A stretch of 64,000 nt of DNA, from positions 1 to 64,000 of the forward strand of contig NZ_LFJJ01000004.1 in NCBI RefSeq assembly GCF_001189365.1, written 5' to 3'. Under the pieces are notes generated by a model. That model ran no database searches. It was not told the origin of the DNA and was given only the letters and a program-made list of their open reading frames with translations. Each line of letters starts with the position of its first letter. Position 1 is the first letter of the stretch. The stretch comes from Candidatus Burkholderia verschuerenii. Its GTDB lineage: Bacteria; Pseudomonadota; Gammaproteobacteria; Burkholderiales; Burkholderiaceae. Below, one piece after another: positions 58,541 to 64,000 of this stretch. The position numbers were made by a program, and so were the translations under genes.

Positions 58541-59512
58541 CTATGCGCTCGCGCCGCCCGGGCCCGCGACGCCCGACCAGATCTTCTTCGACAGCATCAT
58601 TTTGCCTTTCGGGCCGTTGTCGTTGATGACCTCGCAGCGCATCACGCCCTGCCGCTGGAAGAAGTAGTTATCCTGATTCGAGAACAGCCAGTCGCCCGCA
58701 TGCATATGCTCGCGGATGATATCGTGCCCGGCCGGCGTGAACTTCTGATTGGCGAGCAACAAGTCGATTTCGCCCTGCGTGACTTCGTGCGAAACGGGAA
58801 AGCCGTAACTGTTCCAGAACGAGCCGTCGATGTTGTACACGTTCATCTTCGACGGACGCACGCCAGCCAGATAATCCGCTTTCGGCACCAGTTCATGGAT
58901 GAAGACGTTGTTGCCCGACGTAAAGCCGTCGAGCCGCACGCGTCCGTTCGCATCCGTGACCCCGAGCCGTGTGATGCCGTCGAGCCTGCGGTCCGGATTG
59001 GTCGGGTCCGTGAAATTGAGCCACGCATCCGTGCCGAGAAACAGCACGCCTTCCTTGCGCCCTTTTCCGCCGCTGAACTGCTTTTCGATCTCCACGCACA
59101 CCGATTTGTTGAACCCGACCACCGTCAGAATCGTGTCGCTCAACGCAATCGTGAAAGGCACGGCGCCATCCGAGTCGTCGAGCGGCGCCGTGCTTCTGCC
59201 GTCGATTTCGGCCGTAAAGTCCCAGCCGTTTCGCCGCGTGTATCGTAGCGAACCGTCGTCGTTGCGGCCGATCACGAATTCGTACAGCCAGTAATCGCCG
59301 GGCGCGAGCGCAAGCTCCAGTTGATCCGCGCCGACGACCAGTAGCACGCCGCCGATCAGTTTGCTGACATCGACCGTGCCGTCCGAGTTGGCCAGATCGC
59401 TGTAGTGCGTGCCGGCGGGAACCACGCCGAATGCATACTAAATCGTGTCGGCTGGATCGCAGCAGCCTTTCGGGTCCCAATTCTGCGATCCCGTCAATAT
59501 TTGCTTCGTCAT
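58541..59512 (-). pseudogene. Unknown protein, in-frame amber codon near the 5' end
   Basis: The ATG at 59512 opens MTKQILTGSQNWDPKGCCDP, then ADTI, a TAG (59438-59440 on the complement), and the same frame runs on YAFGVVPAGTHYSDLA to 58541 (about 323 codons). The body is beta-rich with many Asp/Gly (for example DGTVDVSKLIGGVLLVVG; YEFVIGRNDDGSLRYTRR) and no membrane segment. I do not recognise the family. Translation from the internal GTG at 59425 would give a 294-aa product. Homology beyond the stop is inferred from unbroken protein-like composition and from the upstream ATG with coding character. Confidence 0.65.
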
Positions 59513-59791
59513 CCTGAATACTCATTGCCTGGTTTGAACCATCGTCTTCGCTTGAGCAATTGCTTCGGTTGAGTGACTGCCGATTTCCTGACTGAGCCGA
59601 TGGCCAACCGCGGCCGTCGCGCTCCGAGCGATTAAAGGTCAAAACGCCGGGCGCGTCCACGGTATTCCGGGCGATGCGACACGATGCCGCCACAACAATC
59701 GAGATTCGCAGCGGAGATGGTCGGCTCGCGTCAGCGCTGCAAGAACATACGCTGCAAAAAGCCGTGGGGATAATGGAAAAGCAGGAATGAC

Positions 59792-61609
59792 TTAGATGCG
59801 AACGAGCCGCGCTTTCACGCCGCCGCGCAACGCGTTGCTGATCATCAGGTCTTCAGCGCGATCGAGATCGTGCGATGTCAGCGCGCGCGTTTGCGCATCG
59901 AGTGCTTCGATCAGCACGGCGCGCATGACGCCTGGCAGCACGCCCGCGTCGATGGGCGGCGTGAACCACGCGCCATCGAGCTTGACGAACACGCTCGAAC
60001 GGCCGCCTTCGGTGAGTTCGCCGCGCTCGTTGGTGAACAGCATGTCGAACGCGCCTGCGGCTTCGGCGGCTTTCCACGCGCGATCGTAGTCCGCGCGACG
60101 CGTGGTCTTGTGTCTGAGCAACGGATCGCTCGAAGTCTGTGCTTCGAAACCGTGCTCGGACGCGAGCAACACATCGACGCTATCGGACGACAACGGCGCG
60201 AGCGGTGCGCTCGTGATCGCGATGCGTCCGTCCTTGTTCAGCGCGACGCGGATTCTGTGCGCCTGGCCGGTCGCGAGTGTCGCGCCATGCTGCGCGATCA
60301 GCTTATCGAGAGCGGATTCATCGAACGCGAAACCGAGATACGCCGCGCTCGATTTCAAGCGCGCAACGTGACGCGCGTAGTGGCGCACGCCTTCATCGCA
60401 CGTGGCGTAACACGTCTCGAATAGCTCGATGCCCGGATCCGCGCCGGTCAGAAAACGCGCCTTCAAGCGACACTCCTCGTATTCGTCCGCCGCGACGCTA
60501 TCGAGCACGATGCCCGCGCCGATCCCGAGCTCGCCGCGCGCGCCCGATGCATCGATTACCAGCGTGCGAATCGCGACCGACAGACAGAAGTCGCCGCTCG
60601 CATCGAGCCAGCCGATCGCGCCGGTGTACAAACCGCGCGGCGTGGTTTCGAGCGCGTCGATCAGTTGCATCGTCCGATACTTCGGCGCGCCGGTGATCGA
60701 ACCGCACGGGAACAACGCGCGCACGATATCCGCGAACGACGTGCCGGACATCACGCGCGCCTCGATCGTCGACGTCAACTGCCACACCGACGCATACGCC
60801 TCGACCGAAAACAGCGCCGGCACTTTCACCGAACCGGTCGCCGCGACGCGCGACATGTCGTTGCGCAGCAAGTCGACGATCATCACGTTTTCGGCGCGGT
60901 TCTTCGGATCGTCGTGCAGCGCTTGTGGATCGGTCTCGCGCGGCGCGGTGCCTTTCATCGGCCGCGCGCGCAACACGTCGCCGTGCTTTTCGACGAACAA
61001 CTCCGGCGAACACGACACGACGGCGCGCCCGTCCGGCAACGCGATAAACGCGCCATAGCGCACCGCCTGCCGTTCCCGCAAGCGCCGATACAGCGCGACC
61101 GGCGCGCCGAACACATCGAAATTCAGCCGATACGTGTAGTTGATCTGATACGACTCGCCTTCGCGCAACGCGTCCTGCACTTGCGCGATGGCGCGATCGA
61201 ACGCATCGCGCGTGACGCTAGGTTCGATGCCGGCGATGCCGGCGATGCCAGCGATGCCCGCCGCCTCGTTCGTCGCGTCCTGCGATGCGAGCCACGCGCT
61301 CGCTTCGTCGTGCGACAACAGCGCGCAATCGCGGAACATCAGCACGCGAAACACCTGGTCGCCGCCGCGTCCGATCGTGTCAAATTGCAGATTGCGCCCG
61401 AACTCGTAATCCGCGACGACAACTGCATGCAGTCCGTCTTGCAGATCGCGCGCGATTTCATCGCAGACGCGATCCAGCCCGGACGCGCCAAAGCACACCC
61501 GTTCGCGCACGAATCCGGTGTACAAACGACTCGACCGCCTTTCGGCGGTCGAGTTGCAATCGTCGAGCAGCGCGACAATCGCGCCGCGTGCTTCGGTTTT
61601 CATCGTCAT
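59792..61609 (-). CDS. Aminodeoxychorismate synthase I / aminodeoxychorismate lyase fusion (PabB-PabC)
   Basis: This 605-aa bifunctional enzyme makes 4-aminobenzoate for folate. The PabB part (to about 370) has the chorismate-binding signature: SYQINYTYRLNF, CSPELFV, ARPMKGTAPR with the catalytic Lys, FPCGSITGAPKYRTMQLID and GIGAGIVLDS. The PabC part (about 380-605) is a fold-type IV PLP enzyme (ELFETCYATCDEG, HKTTRRADYDRA with the PLP Lys, NERGELTEGGRSSVFV). A short GIA repeat lies at about 117-128. It lies 29 bp downstream of dnaJ on the same strand. ATG 61603 is an alternative start. Confidence 0.93.
   Translation of the reverse strand: MTMKTEARGAIVALLDDCNSTAERRSSRLYTGFVRERVCFGASGLDRVCDEIARDLQDGLHAVVVADYEFGRNLQFDTIGRGGDQVFRVLMFRDCALLSHDEASAWLASQDATNEAAGIAGIAGIAGIEPSVTRDAFDRAIAQVQDALREGESYQINYTYRLNFDVFGAPVALYRRLRERQAVRYGAFIALPDGRAVVSCSPELFVEKHGDVLRARPMKGTAPRETDPQALHDDPKNRAENVMIVDLLRNDMSRVAATGSVKVPALFSVEAYASVWQLTSTIEARVMSGTSFADIVRALFPCGSITGAPKYRTMQLIDALETTPRGLYTGAIGWLDASGDFCLSVAIRTLVIDASGARGELGIGAGIVLDSVAADEYEECRLKARFLTGADPGIELFETCYATCDEGVRHYARHVARLKSSAAYLGFAFDESALDKLIAQHGATLATGQAHRIRVALNKDGRIAITSAPLAPLSSDSVDVLLASEHGFEAQTSSDPLLRHKTTRRADYDRAWKAAEAAGAFDMLFTNERGELTEGGRSSVFVKLDGAWFTPPIDAGVLPGVMRAVLIEALDAQTRALTSHDLDRAEDLMISNALRGGVKARLVRI
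61226..61261. repeat. 9-bp tandem repeat inside pabBC
   Basis: Four units of GATGCCGGC (two perfect, two with one change), read on the minus strand as repeated Ala-Gly-Ile. Because the unit is 9 bp, changes in copy number would not shift the frame. Confidence 0.75.
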
Positions 61610-61637
61610 GCCCGCACGACGTCGAACAACGACCGCA

Positions 61638-62783
61638 TCAATCGAAGAAGCTCTTCACGCGGTCGAACCAGCTCATGCTTTGCGGACTATGCCGCGCGCC
61701 GCCTTCCGACAAGGACTTCTCGAATTGCTTGAGCAGTTCGCGCTGATTGTCGGTGAGCTTGACCGGCGTTTCCACCTGCACATGCACATACAGATCGCCC
61801 GGAATGCTGGAACGCAAACCCTTGATGCCCTTGCCGCGCAGACGGAACGTCTTGCCCGACTGCGTGCCTTCCGGCACCGTGAAGCTCGCGCGGCCCGCCA
61901 GCGTCGGCACTTCGATTTCGCCGCCGAGCGCCGCCGTGGTGAACGGAATCGGCATCTGGCAATGCAGATCGTCGCCGTCGCGTTCGAAGACCGAATGCTG
62001 CTTGATGTGGATTTCCACGTACAAGTCGCCGCTCGGACCGCCGTTGATGCCCGGCTCGCCGTTGCCAGCCGAACGGATCCGCATGCCGTCGTCGATGCCC
62101 GCCGGAATCTTCACTTCCAGCGTCTTGGTTTCCTTCACCTTGCCCTGACCGTGGCAGTTCGTGCACGGATCGGGAACGTAGGTGCCGGTGCCGTGGCACT
62201 TCGGACACGTTTGCTGAATGCTGAAAAAGCCCTGCGACATGCGCACCTGGCCCTGACCGTGACACGTCGGGCAGGTTTCGGGCTTGGTGCCGGGCTTCGC
62301 GCCCGAGCCTTTACAGACGCCGCAGTTCACCCAGCTCGGCACGCGGATTTGCGTGTCGTAGCCGTGCGCGGCCTGCTCCAGCGTGATTTCCATGCTGTAG
62401 CGCAAGTCCGCGCCGCGATACACCTGCGGGCCGCCGCGTCCGCCGCGACCGGCGCCGGCGCCCGCTCCGGCCGCCTGACCGAAGATGTCGCCGAAGATGT
62501 CGCCGAATGCATCGGCGAAACCGCCAAAGCCCTGTGCGCCCGCGCCCGCCATGTTCGGATCGACGCCCGCATGACCGTATTGGTCATAAGCGGCGCGCTT
62601 CTGCTGGTCGGAGAGCATTTCGTAGGCCTCTTTGACCTCCTTGAAACTCTCTTCCGCCTTCTTGTTGTCCGGATTGCGGTCAGGGTGATACTTCATCGCG
62701 AGCTTGCGATACGCCTTCTTGATCTCGTCGTCGCTCGCGTTTTTCGCGACGCCCAGAACCTCGTAGTAATCCCGTTTCGCCAT
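61638..62783 (-). CDS. dnaJ: Chaperone protein DnaJ
   Basis: This is the Hsp40 co-chaperone of DnaK. The J domain has the HPD motif ([11 protein letters not shown]), followed by a Gly/Phe-rich region ([18 protein letters not shown]) and a zinc domain with four C-x2-C units ([32 protein letters not shown]). The substrate-binding C-terminal domains end near VKSFFD. Length is 381 aa. It is downstream of dnaK on the same strand but separated from it by 237 bp and a strong terminator. Confidence 0.98.
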   Translation of the reverse strand: MAKRDYYEVLGVAKNASDDEIKKAYRKLAMKYHPDRNPDNKKAEESFKEVKEAYEMLSDQQKRAAYDQYGHAGVDPNMAGAGAQGFGGFADAFGDIFGDIFGQAAGAGAGAGRGGRGGPQVYRGADLRYSMEITLEQAAHGYDTQIRVPSWVNCGVCKGSGAKPGTKPETCPTCHGQGQVRMSQGFFSIQQTCPKCHGTGTYVPDPCTNCHGQGKVKETKTLEVKIPAGIDDGMRIRSAGNGEPGINGGPSGDLYVEIHIKQHSVFERDGDDLHCQMPIPFTTAALGGEIEVPTLAGRASFTVPEGTQSGKTFRLRGKGIKGLRSSIPGDLYVHVQVETPVKLTDNQRELLKQFEKSLSEGGARHSPQSMSWFDRVKSFFD

Positions 62784-62974
62784 GTCGGTTCGATGCCGCC
62801 GCGCTTGAGCGCAAGCGGTTCCTGTCAGATGCGACGAGTCGAATGACCCGTGCTGATACCTCGTGCGTCACGCCCGAAGATGCTGTCGAACATAACGCCT
62901 CAAAAAAACAACGTGCCCGGGGAGCCGTCAGGCTCGCCAGGCGCGTTCCACGTCAGACGCGTCCGCGTCCCGGT

Positions 62975-63014
62975 AAAAAACCGAGGGCGCGCGAAAGTTG
63001 CCCTTCGCGCGCCC
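62975..63014 (-). terminator. Intrinsic terminator between dnaK and dnaJ
   Basis: On the minus strand GGGCGCGCGAA pairs with TTCGCGCGCCC (63004-63014 and 62985-62995 on the plus strand), followed by a run of six T. The 11-bp GC-rich stem would end most dnaK transcripts. Confidence 0.9.
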
Positions 63015-63020
63015 GCCGGC

Positions 63021-64000
63021 TTAGTCCTTCTTCACTTCCTTGAAGTCGGCGTCGACGACATCGTCGTGCTGCTGGCTAGCGCCCGCTTCCGCCGATGCAC
63101 CCGCGCCCGCCGCACCCGCAGCCGCGCCTTGCTGTGCCGCCATGTCGACGTACATCTTCTCGCCGAGCTTTTGCGACACTTGCGACAGCGCTTCGATCTT
63201 GCCTTCCAGCGTGGCCTTGTCCGATCCGTTGTCCTTCAACGCATCTTCCAGTTCCTTCAACGCCGCTTCGATCTTTTCCTTCTCGTCCGCGTCCACCTTG
63301 TCGCCGTATTCGGCGACGGCCTTCTTCGTGCTGTGAACCAGTGCGTCGCCCTGGTTGCGCGCGTCGGCCAGCTCACGCAGCTTGTGATCCTCTTCCGCGT
63401 TCGCTTCGGCGTCCTTCACCATCTTTTCGATTTCGGCGTCCGTCAGGCCCGAGTTCGCCTTGATGGTGATCTTGTTTTCCTTGCCGGTCGCCTTGTCCTT
63501 CGCGCCGACGTGCAGAATGCCGTTCGCGTCGATGTCGAAGGTCACTTCGATCTGCGGCATGCCGCGCGGTGCGGGCGGAATGCCTTCGAGGTTGAACTCG
63601 CCGAGCAGCTTGTTGCCCGACGCCATTTCGCGCTCGCCCTGGAACACCTTGATCGTCACGGCCAACTGATTGTCGTCCGCCGTCGAATACACTTGCGAGT
63701 GCTTCGTCGGGATCGTGGTGTTCTTGTTGATCATCTTCGTCATCACGCCGCCGAGCGTCTCGATACCGAGCGAAAGCGGCGTCACGTCCAGCAGCAGCAC
63801 GTCCTTGCGGTCGCCCGACAGCACCTGACCTTGAATCGCGGCGCCGACTGCAACGGCTTCGTCCGGGTTCACGTCACGGCGCGGGTCCTTGCCGAAGAAC
63901 TCCTTCACCTTTTCCTGCACCTTCGGCATACGCGTCATGCCGCCGACGAGAATCACGTCGTCGATGTCGCCGACCTTCACGCCCGCATCCTTGATGGCGG
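63021..64000 (-). CDS. dnaK: Chaperone protein DnaK (C-terminal half, runs off the window)
   Basis: This is the Hsp70 chaperone. The visible part (about 326 residues) starts within the ATPase domain ([37 protein letters not shown]), then has the interdomain linker [15 protein letters not shown], the peptide-binding beta domain (TVF-like [18 protein letters not shown]) and the helical lid, ending in an Ala/Gly/Gln-rich tail with a C-terminal acidic end ([11 protein letters not shown]). The 5' half lies beyond position 64000, so this is partial. A terminator follows the stop. Confidence 0.97.
   Translation of the reverse strand, partial: AIKDAGVKVGDIDDVILVGGMTRMPKVQEKVKEFFGKDPRRDVNPDEAVAVGAAIQGQVLSGDRKDVLLLDVTPLSLGIETLGGVMTKMINKNTTIPTKHSQVYSTADDNQLAVTIKVFQGEREMASGNKLLGEFNLEGIPPAPRGMPQIEVTFDIDANGILHVGAKDKATGKENKITIKANSGLTDAEIEKMVKDAEANAEEDHKLRELADARNQGDALVHSTKKAVAEYGDKVDADEKEKIEAALKELEDALKDNGSDKATLEGKIEALSQVSQKLGEKMYVDMAAQQGAAAGAAGAGASAEAGASQQHDDVVDADFKEVKKD

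Overview
The window reads as chromosome-1 sequence of a Burkholderiaceae bacterium (Burkholderia / Paraburkholderia / Caballeronia type). It is GC-rich throughout. It carries the usual beta-proteobacterial housekeeping blocks in order: mutL-miaA, purM, hda-HAD-pcnB-folK-dNK-panB, rhlE, miaB-phoH-ybeY-corC-lnt, glyQ-glyS-gmhB-plsC-DUF45-gloA, and pabBC-dnaJ-dnaK. No ribosomal RNA, tRNA, CRISPR array, phage or insertion sequence was seen.

Layout. Positions 0.2-4.1 kb hold an RpiR regulator, a class III aminotransferase, a CMD-family protein and a broken periplasmic binding protein. Positions 4.2-9.4 kb hold envelope and stress genes: a glycine-zipper protein, a BamE-like lipoprotein, an NlpD-like LysM/LytM protein, a GlsB-type protein and DedA. 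Positions 9.5-21 kb are the mutL to panB housekeeping block, interrupted by a hipBA toxin-antitoxin locus. Positions 21-27.3 kb hold a secreted metallophosphatase, a CopD-like protein, two multihaem cytochromes c and a hemolysin-III-type protein. Positions 27.5-34 kb hold rhlE, a ferritin-like protein, an MHS-type transporter and gamma-glutamyltransferase. Positions 35-37.4 kb hold glpK and a HAD phosphatase. Positions 37.5-53.3 kb are mostly core genes, with a gamma-glutamylcyclotransferase remnant, a higBA locus and a TPR/glycosyltransferase remnant inserted. Positions 53.5-59.5 kb are accessory (EamA, DedA-rhodanese, MBL hydrolase, GntR/dgoD, an unknown protein). The window ends in pabBC, dnaJ and the 3' half of dnaK.

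The most striking property is gene decay. Eleven protein loci carry frame-disrupting changes, and every one is an accessory gene: a binding protein, a glycine-zipper protein, GlsB, HipA, an MHS transporter, Ggt, a HAD phosphatase, a cyclotransferase, a TPR/glycosyltransferase, an MBL hydrolase and an unknown protein. The changes are mixed: 1-11 bp indels, three in-frame amber codons and one lost stop. The long housekeeping genes between them are uninterrupted. This is what early genome erosion in a host-restricted lineage looks like (for example the leaf-nodule Burkholderia/Caballeronia symbionts). It fits random sequencing error poorly. The host-restriction reading is inference from this pattern alone.

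Regulatory signals read from the sequence include a 14-bp palindrome in front of the aminotransferase with a related site in front of the binding protein, palindromes at dgoD/GntR, higBA, ggt and purM, and a dispersed 14-mer repeat around glpK. There are several intrinsic terminators, and one at 8111-8140 has no gene upstream of it.
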